Shown: positions 26,629 to 36,510, counted from the stretch's first letter. The stretch: DNA of 64,000 bases from Clostridia bacterium (GCA_014872655.1 WHHJ01000001.1:17404-81403); one strand, 5' to 3'. Numbers and translations: made by a program. The notes: generated by a model from the letters alone, not told the origin.

Positions 26629-27495
26629 GTGTGGATTGCAGACCGGTGGAAGGATTTTGAAGTCGTCGACGCTTCGGATGGAGAAAAATTAGAGCGGTGG
26701 AGCGACTATTTCCTGGTTCGGCCGGATCCGCAGGTGATTTGGAAAACGGATCGGACGGCCGCTGAGTGGAAAAAGCCGTCGGCCATTTATCACCGCTCGT
26801 CAAAAGGTGGCGGCTCGTGGCAGATTTTTGCGTTGCCGCAGTCGTTTTGTGTACGGTATGATGCGATGTCGTTTCGGCTCAAGCCGATGAGTTTTAAACA
26901 TACGGGGTTGTTTCCGGAGCAGGCGGTCAACTGGGATTTTGCGTCTGATTTGATTCGTCGCAGCGGCCGGGCGGAGGTCCGGGTATTAAATCTGTTTGCT
27001 TATACGGGGGCCGCCAGTGTTGCCTGTGCAAAAGCCGGTGCGCAAGTGTGCCATGTGGATGCGTCCAAAGGGATGGTTGCTTGGGCCAAAGAAAATGCGC
27101 AGCTAAACGGGATATCGAATATCCGTTTTATCGTTGACGATTGCGTGAAGTTTGCAGAACGCGAAATTCGACGGCAAAAAACGTATGACGCCATTATTAT
27201 GGATCCGCCGTCGTATGGCAGAGGCCCTGGCGGAGAAGTTTGGAAATTAGAAAATGAATTATATGGTTTATTGGAACTTTGTTTAAACTTATTATCGTCA
27301 CAGCCGTTATTTTTCTTGCTGAATTCTTATACAACAGGTTTAAGCGCCGGTTGTATGCAATATATGTTGGGTAGCACCGTGGGCCGGAAGTTTGGCGGAA
27401 TCGTCCAATCGGAGGAGATTGGACTTCCGGTTACAAAGAGCGGTTTGGTTTTGCCGTGCGGCGCAACGGCACGTTGGTATCGGCCGCTGCAGTAA
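26629..27495 (+). CDS. Class I SAM-dependent methyltransferase (RlmI/RlmK-like)
   Basis: A 288-residue methyltransferase starting with GTG 9 bases after GAGGAG. SAM-binding motif I is LNLFAYTGAAS, the acidic residue of motif II is in HVDASKGMVAWAKENA, and the catalytic-type motif IV is MDPPSYGRGP. This arrangement matches the RNA methyltransferase family that includes the 23S rRNA m5C enzyme RlmI and the m7G part of RlmKL, but the PUA domain of RlmI is absent. The target base is unknown. It leads the transcript that continues into ecfA1. Confidence 0.85.
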   Translation: MWIADRWKDFEVVDASDGEKLERWSDYFLVRPDPQVIWKTDRTAAEWKKPSAIYHRSSKGGGSWQIFALPQSFCVRYDAMSFRLKPMSFKHTGLFPEQAVNWDFASDLIRRSGRAEVRVLNLFAYTGAASVACAKAGAQVCHVDASKGMVAWAKENAQLNGISNIRFIVDDCVKFAEREIRRQKTYDAIIMDPPSYGRGPGGEVWKLENELYGLLELCLNLLSSQPLFFLLNSYTTGLSAGCMQYMLGSTVGRKFGGIVQSEEIGLPVTKSGLVLPCGATARWYRPLQ

Positions 27496-27531
27496 TACGA
27501 TCTTATGGCATCTATGAGGTCGTTTGTGGGA

Positions 27532-27555
27532 TTTGAGAGGTAGTTTGAGAGGTAG
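27532..27555 (+). repeat. Tandem 12-bp duplication at the ecfA1 ribosome site
   Basis: TTTGAGAGGTAG is repeated twice head to tail just upstream of the GTG start. The second copy supplies the SD-like GAGAGGT; the first copy is a spare. Confidence 0.9.
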
Positions 27556-27560
27556 TTTTT

Positions 27561-28418
27561 GTGGGAATCATCAAGGCAGAACATGTATGTTTTGAATATG
27601 AACCGGGATCCAAACGGGTTCTGAACGACATTGATTTGGAAATAGAAGAAGGACAGTTTGTCGCGGTTTTAGGCCATAACGGCTGCGGAAAGTCCACATT
27701 TGCCTGCCATTTAAACGCCATTTTGCAGCCGACATCCGGCCGTGTTGAGGTTGCGGGGTTGGACACCAATGTACAGACAGATGAACAGTTGTTGCAAATC
27801 CGTAAAAACGTGGGGATGGTTTTTCAGAATCCCGACAATCAGATCGTCGCCACGGTTGTAGAAGAAGATGTGGCCTTTGCTTTGGAAAATTTGGGCGTTC
27901 CGCGCCCGGAAATGCGTCGGCGGATTGACGACAGTTTAAAAAAAGTGGGTATGTCGGCGTTTGCCAAACATGCCACGCATCAACTTTCGGGTGGGCAGAA
28001 ACAGCGCATAGCTATTGCCGGTGTTTTGGCCATGCAGCCGAAGATTTTGGTTTTGGATGAGCCGACCGCGATGTTGGATCCTCAGGGACGCCGGGAAGTA
28101 ATGCAGGTGCTGCATGATTTGCATCGGCAGGGCTCCACGATTGTTTTGATTACGCATTTTATGGACGAGGCTGTACAGGCTGATCGTGTGATTGTGATGA
28201 ATGACGGTGAAATGTTACTGGATGATACGCCGCATCAAGTTTTTCAGAATGCCGGGTTACTGCGCTCGATCGGGCTGGATGTTCCGCAAAGTACGGAATT
28301 GATGTTTTTGTTGCGGCACAAAGGGTTTCGCGTGCCACTGTCGGTTTTGACTGAACAGGAGTGCGTGGAGGTCTTGGAACAGATTTTAGCGGGTAAAATA
28401 AAGGCGGTGCAGCAATAA
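27561..28418 (+). CDS. ecfA1: ECF transporter energy-coupling ATPase A1
   Basis: A 285-residue ABC ATPase of the general ECF module. Walker A is GHNGCGKST, the Q-loop is MVFQNPDNQIV, the signature LSGGQKQR and Walker B ILVLDEPTAMLDP. The Q-loop sequence FQNPDNQ is typical of EcfA1 proteins. It starts with GTG. The ecfA1-ecfA2-ecfT-truA order is the widespread Firmicutes arrangement of the shared energising module that serves many vitamin S components, including the folT-like protein encoded about 5 kb upstream. Confidence 0.95.
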   Translation: MGIIKAEHVCFEYEPGSKRVLNDIDLEIEEGQFVAVLGHNGCGKSTFACHLNAILQPTSGRVEVAGLDTNVQTDEQLLQIRKNVGMVFQNPDNQIVATVVEEDVAFALENLGVPRPEMRRRIDDSLKKVGMSAFAKHATHQLSGGQKQRIAIAGVLAMQPKILVLDEPTAMLDPQGRREVMQVLHDLHRQGSTIVLITHFMDEAVQADRVIVMNDGEMLLDDTPHQVFQNAGLLRSIGLDVPQSTELMFLLRHKGFRVPLSVLTEQECVEVLEQILAGKIKAVQQ

Positions 28419-28420
28419 CG

Positions 28421-29302
28421 ATGGAAAATCGAGAAGTTTTAATACGCACCGAGAACCTGACGCATGTGTATGGTGCGGGAACGCCTTTTGAACGCGCGGC
28501 GATCCAGGATGTTTGCCTGCAGATTGAACAGGGAGATTTTATTGGTGTTATCGGACACACCGGCAGCGGAAAATCCACATTGATGCAGCATCTAAATGCT
28601 TTAATGAAGCCGACTTCGGGTAAAATCTATTTTAAGGGCGAAGATATCTGGCAAAAAGGATATGATCTGCATGCGATGCGGTTTCATGTGGGATTGGTTT
28701 TCCAGTATCCCGAATATCAGTTGTTTGAGGAAACGGTTGCGAAGGATATCGCCTTTGGTCCTAAAAATATGGGGCTGTCTAAGGATGAAATTGAAGAGCG
28801 CGTTTTAGAATCGATCCGAATGGTTGGACTTTCGGAGGAGATTTTATCTCAATCGCCTTTTGATCTTTCGGGCGGACAAAAGCGCCGGGTTGCGATTGCC
28901 GGTATTATGGCAATGCGGCCGAACATTTTGATTTTAGACGAGCCGACTGCCGGGTTGGATCCCTGTGGTCGAGAAGAAATTCTGGCTCAGATCCGAGCCT
29001 ATCACCAAACGGCGGGCAATACAGTGCTGCTGGTTTCGCACAGCATGGAAGATATTGCAAAAAATGCGCAAAAAGTTTTGGTGATGCAGGACGGGAAACT
29101 GGTTTTGTTTGACTCGACCCAGCGTGTTTTTGAACAGGCGGACGAACTGGTTCGTATCGGGTTGGATGTTCCTCAGTTAACCCGGGTGTTTTTAGATTTG
29201 CGGAAAAAAGGATATGACGTTGAACGTTCGGTATTTTCTCCGGAACGGGCGGCGGAAGCCTTGATGGATTATATGAAAAAAAAAGGCCGGAGTAACGTAT
29301 GA
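28421..29302 (+). CDS. ecfA2: ECF transporter energy-coupling ATPase A2
   Basis: A 293-residue ABC ATPase, partner of EcfA1. Walker A is GHTGSGKST, the Q-loop LVFQYPEYQLFE (typical of EcfA2), the signature LSGGQKRR and Walker B ILILDEPTAGLDP. It starts 2 bases after the ecfA1 stop and overlaps ecfT by 4 bases. EcfA1 and EcfA2 would form the heterodimeric motor bound to EcfT at the inner face of the membrane. Confidence 0.95.
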   Translation: MENREVLIRTENLTHVYGAGTPFERAAIQDVCLQIEQGDFIGVIGHTGSGKSTLMQHLNALMKPTSGKIYFKGEDIWQKGYDLHAMRFHVGLVFQYPEYQLFEETVAKDIAFGPKNMGLSKDEIEERVLESIRMVGLSEEILSQSPFDLSGGQKRRVAIAGIMAMRPNILILDEPTAGLDPCGREEILAQIRAYHQTAGNTVLLVSHSMEDIAKNAQKVLVMQDGKLVLFDSTQRVFEQADELVRIGLDVPQLTRVFLDLRKKGYDVERSVFSPERAAEALMDYMKKKGRSNV

Positions 29303-30117
29303 TAAAAGATATTACACTCGGGCAGTATTTTCCGGGGAATTCCATTTTGCATCGGTTAGATCCTCGGATGAAGATTGTACTGGTAACTGCTTATATTATT
29401 TTGTTGTTTTTTGCCCAGAGTGCCTTGAGTTATTTGTTGGCAGCGGGCGTTACCTTTGCGTTGATGCTGCTGTCCGGAATCCCGCTTAAATTATATGTGC
29501 GGGGCTTGAAGCCTATTGTATTTATTGTGATTTTTACCGGAATCATCAATATGTTTTATACTTCCGGAAATGTTTTGTGCAGCTGGTGGATTTTTCAGAT
29601 TACGGATTTGGGAATAGCCAACGCCGTTCGGATGATTTTGCGGATTATGTTGCTTGTATGGGCATCTTCGATGCTGACTTATACAACATCGCCGGTGGTT
29701 TTGACAAACGGGTTGGAAAGTTTGCTTTCTCCGTTAAAAGTGTTTCATATCCCAGTTCATGAATTTTCGATGATGGTCAGTTTGGCGCTGCGGCTGATTC
29801 CGACATTGATCGAAGAGACCAATCGAATCATGAGCGCACAAAAAGCCCGTGGGGCGGATTTTGAAACCGGGGGATTGATCCGACGGATGAAAGCCATTAT
29901 TCCGATTATTGTTCCGTTGTTTATTTCGTCTTTTCGACGGGCGGATGAACTGGCTACGGCGATGCAGTGCCGCTGTTATAACGGGGACAGCAAAAATCGA
30001 ACTCGCTTGGTTTGTTACAGCTTGCATGTCCGGGATTATATGTCGGTTGTTTTTATGGCAGCGTTTTTTGCGGGAATTATTTTATTGAATTTTATCACAT
30101 TATTTGGTGTAGCATGA
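29299..30117 (+). CDS. ecfT: ECF transporter transmembrane component T
   Basis: A 272-residue membrane protein with about five to six helices and long cytoplasmic coupling helices. The coupling motif AQKARGADFETGG and a later ATAMQCRCY segment match the Ala-Arg-Gly motifs of EcfT that contact the ATPases. The start ATG overlaps the ecfA2 stop, and the stop overlaps the truA start, each as ATGA. It transmits ATPase motion to interchangeable S components. Confidence 0.94.
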   Translation: MIKDITLGQYFPGNSILHRLDPRMKIVLVTAYIILLFFAQSALSYLLAAGVTFALMLLSGIPLKLYVRGLKPIVFIVIFTGIINMFYTSGNVLCSWWIFQITDLGIANAVRMILRIMLLVWASSMLTYTTSPVVLTNGLESLLSPLKVFHIPVHEFSMMVSLALRLIPTLIEETNRIMSAQKARGADFETGGLIRRMKAIIPIIVPLFISSFRRADELATAMQCRCYNGDSKNRTRLVCYSLHVRDYMSVVFMAAFFAGIILLNFITLFGVA

Positions 30118-30860
30118 GATATCTATTAAAGATGATGTATGACGGGACCCGTTACGGCGGGTATCAGCGGCAGGCCAATGCCGATACCGTTGGAGAACGG
30201 CTGCTTACCGCTTTACAAACATTATTCGGACAGGTGGAGCACATGGCCGGATGTTCCAGAACCGATAGTGGGGTTCATGCCTTGATGTTCTGCGTGTCGT
30301 TTGACGCTGCTCAGGAGCGTGATTCACAAGCTGTGGTTCGGGCGCTGAATGCTTTGCTGCCGGATGATATTTGTGTGACAGGATGTCAAAGAGTTGCGGA
30401 TGATTTCCATGCCCGGTACAGCTGCCGGGGCAAGCAGTATTTATATCAGATTCGAGATTCTGCACTGCGCAATCCGTTTTATGATCGATATGCTCTTACT
30501 GTGCCTCATGCATTGGATATTCAAAGATTAAACCAAATTGTTTTGCCAATTATCGGCACGCATGATTTTACTTCTTTTATGGCCAGCGGCAGCAAGATTA
30601 CGGATTGCGTTCGCACGGTAACTCGCGCAGAGTTTGCTCGGGAAGGGGAATTGATCCGGTTCCGCATTTGTGCAGATGGCTTTTTATATCATATGGTACG
30701 GATTATTGTTGGAACTGTTTTGGATATTGCAGAGGGACGGTTAGCGGCGGATATAGCAAAGATTTTAGAGGCTAAAGATCGCAGTGCGGCAGGAAGAACC
30801 ATTGCGGCACACGGACTTTTTTTAGAAAAAGTATTTTATGCACAGCAAACAGACATGTAG
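30114..30860 (+). CDS. truA: tRNA pseudouridine(38-40) synthase TruA
   Basis: A 248-residue pseudouridine synthase acting on the tRNA anticodon stem. The catalytic aspartate lies in CSRTDSGVHA, and the C-terminal half has GTHDFTSFM and FLYHMVRIIVGT, as in TruA. The open frame extends back to 30012, but the ATG at 30114 overlapping the ecfT stop gives the standard N-terminus (MRYLLKMMYDGTRYGGYQRQ). The position after ecfT is conserved in Firmicutes. Confidence 0.95.
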   Translation: MRYLLKMMYDGTRYGGYQRQANADTVGERLLTALQTLFGQVEHMAGCSRTDSGVHALMFCVSFDAAQERDSQAVVRALNALLPDDICVTGCQRVADDFHARYSCRGKQYLYQIRDSALRNPFYDRYALTVPHALDIQRLNQIVLPIIGTHDFTSFMASGSKITDCVRTVTRAEFAREGELIRFRICADGFLYHMVRIIVGTVLDIAEGRLAADIAKILEAKDRSAAGRTIAAHGLFLEKVFYAQQTDM

Positions 30861-30869
30861 GGAACGATT

Positions 30870-32009
30870 ATGAACTCAAACAAAAAACTCAAACAGCTTT
30901 ATCTGGTACGCCGAATCATTTTGGTGACGCTGGTTTTGTTTGTCGTTGTGGTGGTTATCATGAACGCCGCCAATTTCAGCGCAGATAATTTTAAGCGGTT
31001 TACGGCGGAGATTCGTTCCGCATTTCAGGGATCGGCCGCAGAGCAGGTTGATTTAACCGAAAATTCGCTTAGCCAAACAGGCGTATTTAAAAACGGTATT
31101 GTTCGACTGGCTCCGAATGCCGTTACGGTTTACGGGAAGGATTTTACGAAGTATTCTTCTCATACGGTTAGTTTGTCGACGCCGGTTTTGAGAGTGTCAA
31201 AAAACTTTATTTTGGCTTTTGACCGGGGCGGAAGTACGGCGTATGTATTGGACAGTTTTCGTATTCTGCATACTTTTACCGGGCTTGACACGATTGTGAA
31301 CGCCGGAATTTCCGATGACGGACATTTGTTTATGATTACGCAAAAATACGGGTATAAAAATAATTTAACCGTATATAACAGTGCGTTTCAGGATGTCTTC
31401 ACCTGGGATGCTACGGAGCATTATTTATTAGACGGGGTATTTTGTGAGAAGAATACGATTGCCGTCTGTGCGACCGATATTGATACCGGTCAGATTGCCA
31501 TGAATACGTTTGTGTATCGGATCAATTATCAAACCGCTCAGCAGACCGATGTGCAGAGTTTGACGGACAGTATGTACGTATCTTGTGCGGTAGGAAACGA
31601 TCAGGCGGTACGTGTGATGACGGATAAAGGAATCTTTCGGGTTCCGGCCGGTTCGGTAGAGACCGTTGTTGCTTTTGATGGGGTTGAGGTCGGGAAATTT
31701 GATTTATCAGAAACTTATATGGCCTATGTAAAAATATCGGATCTTGCAACGGCTCGGCAGTCTTTGATTGTTTTGGATGCTTCGGGGAAGGCTTTGTTTG
31801 AAAAAGAGTTTTATCAGATTACAGACCTTATTGTAACGCCGAAAGGTTGTTTTGTTCTTACGCCGGAGGCCCTAACGTTACTGGATTATCATGGCCAGGA
31901 AGTGAGTTCTGTGCAGACAGACGGTACGGCTGTACAGGTTTGTTGGGCAGAGGGAAATATTGTTTTAATTTATGCAGATCGTGCGCAGAAAATAGATATA
32001 ACGCAATAA
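30870..32009 (+). CDS. DUF5711-like membrane-anchored beta-propeller-type protein
   Basis: A 379-residue protein with a basic start, one N-terminal membrane helix (about residues 13-30) and a long outer region of short beta-rich repeats, for example around YSSHTVSLSTPVLRVSKNFI and ILAFDRGGSTAYVLDS. The pattern recalls the DUF5711 family of Clostridia, whose function is unknown; the family name is from memory. It sits 9 bases after truA and 14 bases before cvpA, so it probably belongs to the same long transcript. No enzyme motif is visible. Confidence 0.7.
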   Translation: MNSNKKLKQLYLVRRIILVTLVLFVVVVVIMNAANFSADNFKRFTAEIRSAFQGSAAEQVDLTENSLSQTGVFKNGIVRLAPNAVTVYGKDFTKYSSHTVSLSTPVLRVSKNFILAFDRGGSTAYVLDSFRILHTFTGLDTIVNAGISDDGHLFMITQKYGYKNNLTVYNSAFQDVFTWDATEHYLLDGVFCEKNTIAVCATDIDTGQIAMNTFVYRINYQTAQQTDVQSLTDSMYVSCAVGNDQAVRVMTDKGIFRVPAGSVETVVAFDGVEVGKFDLSETYMAYVKISDLATARQSLIVLDASGKALFEKEFYQITDLIVTPKGCFVLTPEALTLLDYHGQEVSSVQTDGTAVQVCWAEGNIVLIYADRAQKIDITQ

Positions 32010-32023
32010 AGGAGTAGAAAAGT

Positions 32024-32803
32024 ATGGATATCGCAATAGCAGTCGGATTGGATTTGATTATTCTGGCTATTTTTGTAGTTTCTATCATGATTGGTATACA
32101 CCGCGGATTGCTGAAATCGCTGATCAGTTTTGCCGGAAAAATAGCGGCGTTGATCATTGCGTTGATTTTCTCAGCGCAGTTGGGCGGATATATCAGTTCT
32201 CATTTTGTAGAAAAGCCTGTTCGGGAATGGCTGGTTAATCAGATGACGGCTGATCCGTCGGATATGGATACGGAAGCGTCGGAGATTGATTTTGATCAGT
32301 TGATCGAAGACAGCCCGGATTTCTTTAAGAATATCTGTAGTTATTTTGGCGTAGACATGAATCAGTTGGCACAGGAATATGAGGAGTTTAAGTATTCCAA
32401 TGCCCAGACGGCTACGGAGAATATTATCAATTATATGGTCCAGCCGGTTGCGCTTTCTATCAGCCGGGTTATTGCCTTTTTGATTTTATTTATTATTTGT
32501 ATGATTGCGGTCGGGCTTTTGTGGTGGCTGTCTTCTATTTTTACGCACATCCCGATTATTCGGCACTTTGATAAGGCCGGAGGCGCGATCTTCGGCGTTT
32601 TGAGCGGACTGCTGATTTCTTTTATTGTCGTAGCGATTATTCATATCTGTTCTCCCTATGTAATGAAAGATCACACGTTGGCGGAAAAAGATGCCATCTT
32701 TAATCGTACCGTGGTCTACAAGCAGTTTTATAATCATAATCCGCTGACCGGATCGTTTAGTGGGTGGATTGATACGGCAAGTGAGGAAAGTGACGGACAG
32801 TAA
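32024..32803 (+). CDS. CvpA-family membrane protein
   Basis: A 259-residue protein with four predicted helices: two at the N-terminus (about 8-28 and 33-52) and two in the second half (about 145-175 and 185-210). A hydrophilic acidic segment lies between them. The early IHRGLLKSLISFAG fits CvpA proteins (colicin V production family), which in several bacteria affect envelope stress tolerance or transport; the precise role is unknown. A good AAAGGAG SD precedes the ATG. Confidence 0.8.
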   Translation: MDIAIAVGLDLIILAIFVVSIMIGIHRGLLKSLISFAGKIAALIIALIFSAQLGGYISSHFVEKPVREWLVNQMTADPSDMDTEASEIDFDQLIEDSPDFFKNICSYFGVDMNQLAQEYEEFKYSNAQTATENIINYMVQPVALSISRVIAFLILFIICMIAVGLLWWLSSIFTHIPIIRHFDKAGGAIFGVLSGLLISFIVVAIIHICSPYVMKDHTLAEKDAIFNRTVVYKQFYNHNPLTGSFSGWIDTASEESDGQ

Positions 32804-32834
32804 CTGAGGCTGTTCAAAAAAGGAGCATTTTTGT

Positions 32835-33416
32835 ATGGGAAAAGAAAAATGGATGAAAGATATTTTGACGATTCCGAATGCACTGTCGTTGGTTCGGATT
32901 TTGCTGACGATTGGTTTTTGCATCACGTATTTTACCGAAGAAAAGCTGGCTGCGCTGGTGATTTTAGTGATTTCCGGCATCACGGATGTGTTGGATGGAC
33001 AGATTGCTAGGAAATATCATCAGATTTCAAATTTCGGCAAGGTGCTGGACCCGTTTGCAGATAAATTATTTACGGTCAGTACAGCTGTTTGTATTTGTAT
33101 CAGCGGATTGGTTCCGGTATGGCTGCTCTGTATTATTATTTTGAAAGAATTGATTTTAATTATTGGCAGCCTGGTGCTGTATCGCAAAGTGGATGCCGTC
33201 ATTCCGTCCCGGTGGTACGGAAAGGCGACCACGGTTGTGTTTTTCATCACCTTTATTGTGGCGCTGTTTTGTGAGGCTTTGTCGGTAGATTTACATTTAG
33301 CAAGAGTTATTGTAACTTCTTTGTTAATTCTTGCAACGGCACTTGCAATTTTTTCAGTGATCAATTATATTATAATAGCGGTAAGACTTTATCGCGAGCA
33401 AAGACAACGTTCTTAG
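32835..33416 (+). CDS. pgsA: CDP-diacylglycerol-glycerol-3-phosphate 3-phosphatidyltransferase
   Basis: A 193-residue membrane enzyme making phosphatidylglycerophosphate. The CDP-alcohol phosphotransferase motif is complete: DG-x2-AR-x8-G-x3-D-x3-D, seen from DGQIARKY to FGKVLDPFAD around residues 55-78. The N-terminal IPNALSLVRI is also typical of PgsA. It has about five to six helices. The AAAGGAG SD lies properly before the ATG. It lies between cvpA and the clp gene in one direction. Confidence 0.92.
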   Translation: MGKEKWMKDILTIPNALSLVRILLTIGFCITYFTEEKLAALVILVISGITDVLDGQIARKYHQISNFGKVLDPFADKLFTVSTAVCICISGLVPVWLLCIIILKELILIIGSLVLYRKVDAVIPSRWYGKATTVVFFITFIVALFCEALSVDLHLARVIVTSLLILATALAIFSVINYIIIAVRLYREQRQRS

Positions 33417-33463
33417 TTTTTTGACGAAAACAGAAAGGTACAACAAGAAAAAGGTTTTTTATT

Positions 33464-35773
33464 ATGGTAATGTGTTCAAGATGCAAAAAAAGAGCCGCAG
33501 TTGTTTTTATTACGCGGATAGACGGGAACGAACAGAAAAATGAAGGGCTCTGTCTGAAATGCGCAAAGGAACTCAATCTGCCCAATGTTGACGGGATTAT
33601 GAAGCAGCTGGGGTTAAATGACGAGGATTTGGATACGATTTCCGATCAGGTCGACGAAATGTTTTCGGAAATGGACGATTCCGACTTTACACCGGGCGGA
33701 GCGCCCAGTATGAACTTTTTTAGCAATATGTTAGGGAAGATGCAAAACCAAGCCGCGTCAGATGACGGGGCTATGGATGTGCCGAAAGAGAATATAGATG
33801 CTGCAGAAGACGGGAAAAAAGGCGCAAAAGATAAAAAAGCGCCTAAAGGTGAAAAACTGAAGTATTTGCCGATATATTGTCAGAATTTGACGCAAAAAGC
33901 TCGTGAGGGGAAATTGGATCACGTGGTCGGGCGTGATAAAGAGATGCTGCGCGTGATGCAGATTTTGAACCGACGGACCAAGAATAATCCATGTCTGATC
34001 GGGGAGCCGGGTGTCGGAAAAACAGCCATTGCGGAAGGTATTGCACAAAAAATTGTTCAGAAAGATGTGCCCGCAAAACTGGCGGATAAGGAATTGTATT
34101 TATTGGATTTAACATCTCTGGTAGCCGGGACGCAGTTCCGGGGACAGTTTGAGAGCCGTGTCCGCGGTTTGTTGGATGAAGTAAAGCGCGTGGGCAATGT
34201 GATTTTGGTGATTGATGAGATTCATAATCTTGTCGGAACAGGCGGTGACCAAGACGGTTCGATGAATGCAGCCAATATGCTGAAGCCGGCACTCAGCCGC
34301 GGCGAAGTTCAGGTGATTGGTGCGACGACACTCAATGAATACCGAAAGCATATTGAAAAAGACGCTGCACTGGAAAGACGGTTCCAGCCTGTGATGGTCA
34401 ACGAACCTTCTATTGAGGATACGATAGAAATTTTAAAAGGGATTCGGGATCACTACGAAACTTTTCATAATATCAAAATTCCGGTGCTGATTTTGGAGCG
34501 GGCGGTAGAGTTGTCCGAACGGTATGTCAATGATCGGTTTTTGCCGGATAAAGCGATTGACTTGATTGATGAGGCTTGCTCTAATGCAACATTGAAAAAT
34601 CCCAAATACAGCGAGCTGTTTCACTGTGTACAGGATTTAAAGACCGCACGGGCAGAAATTGAGGGCTTGGAAAATATAGAAGAAAAAACTGAGGCGGATT
34701 ATGCGCGGATTGCGCAGATCAAGGCCAATGAATGCCGCCTTGCCGAGCAGGAAAAGAAGCTGAATGATGAATTGAATACGGTGTGCGTAACATTTGATGA
34801 TTTGGCAACGGTGATCGAATTGTGGACGGGAATTCCTGCGACAACCATCCAGGCCAGTGAAAATGAAAAATTGCGTCATTTAGAAGATGCATTGAAAAAA
34901 CGCATTGTTGGTCAGGACCGTGCAATTTCCGCAATTTCGGCGGCGGTTCGGCGCAGTCGTTTATCGTTGGTTCCGCGCAAGCGCCCGGTATCCTTTATCT
35001 TTACCGGCCCTACCGGGGTCGGCAAAACCGAGTTGGTTAAGGTCTTGTCCAAGGAATTGTTCAACTCTCCGGAGACGTTGATTCGGTTGGATATGAGTGA
35101 GTTTATGGAAAAGCACTCTGTTTCACGAATTATCGGTTCCCCGCCGGGTTATGTTGGCTATGATGAAGCCGGTCAGTTGACGGAAAAAATTCGCCGTCAT
35201 CCTTATTCGGTGATTTTGTTTGATGAAATTGAAAAGGCACATCCGGATGTGTTGAATATCTTGTTGCAGGTTTTGGATGACGGAAAGATTACCGATGCGC
35301 ACGGCCGGACGGTGTCTTTTGAGCATACCTTGATTGTAATGACGTCAAATGCCGGGTCCAATATGAAGGGCGGCATTGCCGGATTTAATAAAACGACTTC
35401 TTTGCTTTCGGAAGAAAAGAGCAAAAAGGCTTTGAGTGAATTTTTACGGCCTGAATTTTTAAATCGAGTAGACGAAATTATCACTTTCGATCCGTTGCCC
35501 AAAGAACTGTTTCCGGATATCGTGAAGATTTATCTGGGTGATTTAAGAGAGGGTTTAAAGGAAAAAGAAATTTCGTTAGAATGCAGTGAAGACGCCGTGA
35601 ATTTACTGGCAGATCTGTCGTACAGCGCAGAGTACGGAGCGCGTAATGTGCGCCGTATTGTTCAGCGAGAAATCGAAGATGCGGTGGTTACGCAAATGTG
35701 TAATACGGATTTTGTTCCGTCTGTGGTTTGTGTGGGCGCCAAAGAGGGTAAGATTCAAATTGAATTAAAATAA
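33464..35773 (+). CDS. ClpE-like AAA+ unfoldase (Clp ATP-binding subunit with N-terminal zinc finger)
   Basis: A 769-residue class I Clp ATPase. The N-terminus has a CSRCKK...CLKCAK zinc-binding pair as in ClpE, then an acidic linker (about 60-130) in place of Clp_N repeats. The first AAA+ domain has [13 protein letters not shown] and [13 protein letters not shown], a coiled middle domain follows (about 390-440), and the second AAA+ domain has [14 protein letters not shown] and [18 protein letters not shown] in the D2 domain may be the ClpP-docking loop. It would feed unfolded proteins to ClpP. It is not within a ctsR-mcsA-mcsB operon, and I saw no CtsR heptad repeats upstream. Confidence 0.88.
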   Translation: MVMCSRCKKRAAVVFITRIDGNEQKNEGLCLKCAKELNLPNVDGIMKQLGLNDEDLDTISDQVDEMFSEMDDSDFTPGGAPSMNFFSNMLGKMQNQAASDDGAMDVPKENIDAAEDGKKGAKDKKAPKGEKLKYLPIYCQNLTQKAREGKLDHVVGRDKEMLRVMQILNRRTKNNPCLIGEPGVGKTAIAEGIAQKIVQKDVPAKLADKELYLLDLTSLVAGTQFRGQFESRVRGLLDEVKRVGNVILVIDEIHNLVGTGGDQDGSMNAANMLKPALSRGEVQVIGATTLNEYRKHIEKDAALERRFQPVMVNEPSIEDTIEILKGIRDHYETFHNIKIPVLILERAVELSERYVNDRFLPDKAIDLIDEACSNATLKNPKYSELFHCVQDLKTARAEIEGLENIEEKTEADYARIAQIKANECRLAEQEKKLNDELNTVCVTFDDLATVIELWTGIPATTIQASENEKLRHLEDALKKRIVGQDRAISAISAAVRRSRLSLVPRKRPVSFIFTGPTGVGKTELVKVLSKELFNSPETLIRLDMSEFMEKHSVSRIIGSPPGYVGYDEAGQLTEKIRRHPYSVILFDEIEKAHPDVLNILLQVLDDGKITDAHGRTVSFEHTLIVMTSNAGSNMKGGIAGFNKTTSLLSEEKSKKALSEFLRPEFLNRVDEIITFDPLPKELFPDIVKIYLGDLREGLKEKEISLECSEDAVNLLADLSYSAEYGARNVRRIVQREIEDAVVTQMCNTDFVPSVVCVGAKEGKIQIELK

Positions 35774-35807
35774 AAAGAAGACGGGAACATGTTCCCGTCT
35801 TCTTTTT
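35772..35807 (+). terminator. Intrinsic terminator after the clp gene
   Basis: A perfect palindrome with core GAAGACGGGAAC and GTTCCCGTCTTC flanked by A and T runs, starting inside the stop codon region. It works in both directions in principle. Confidence 0.88.
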
Positions 35808-35897
35808 ATGTATCGGTTTTATAGTAAGATATTTTCTGTTTTAATCTTAAAAATAAGGTGTTTTTTGTCCCCCGATAAAAGGGCCTGCACGAAACGT

Positions 35898-36497
35898 TTA
35901 TTCTCCCTTGTTCATCACTCTGTCTACATCTACATGGTCTGCAGATGCACCGCCGGAAGCCGTAAAAGTGATTTTATAGTCGTATTTATCGTCTACATTG
36001 ATTTCCTGGACCAACTGCGTTCCGTCATCCGATAAAACGGATCCTTCAAACATTGACTGAAGTTCTGTCAGGCTCTTTCCGTACACATCCTGTCCGTTGA
36101 TCTTGATGTTCAGTTTCCGGAACGTATCGTTAATGGGAGCAGAGAAATCATAAATAACGCCTTTTTTAAACTCCAATTGATTTTGAGTATAATTAGAAAT
36201 CGTAATCGTTGCAAACGAAACTCCGCTTTGAGCCAGTTCAATGTTGTTATAAGATTGTGCACTGGCCAGTTTTAAGTCGTTGGTATTGATATCGTATTCT
36301 TCAAAAGATCCATCGGATGAGTATCCTACTTTTATTTGCTCGTCTACAACCTCTTCGATGGTTGTGACGCTGATACGAATATCTTTTCCGTTTACCGTTA
36401 CGGTTGGGATCTTTTTGGCTTCTTTGCTTTCGCACCCTGCAAACAGTGCGGCAAGCAGTGTCGTGAATAAGATAACAGCAATGATTTTTGTTTTCAT
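35898..36497 (-). CDS. Hypothetical lipoprotein
   Basis: A 199-residue secreted lipoprotein. The N-terminus has a basic start, a hydrophobic stretch and the lipobox LFAGC with Cys21 as lipid anchor. The mature part is rich in Thr, Asn and Asp with beta-type patterns and no recognised domain. It is the last gene of the lemA-led minus-strand operon, 13 bases after the thioesterase. I do not recognise a family. Confidence 0.75.
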   Translation of the reverse strand: MKTKIIAVILFTTLLAALFAGCESKEAKKIPTVTVNGKDIRISVTTIEEVVDEQIKVGYSSDGSFEEYDINTNDLKLASAQSYNNIELAQSGVSFATITISNYTQNQLEFKKGVIYDFSAPINDTFRKLNIKINGQDVYGKSLTELQSMFEGSVLSDDGTQLVQEINVDDKYDYKITFTASGGASADHVDVDRVMNKGE

Positions 36498-36510
36498 GTG
36501 GACTCCCTCT

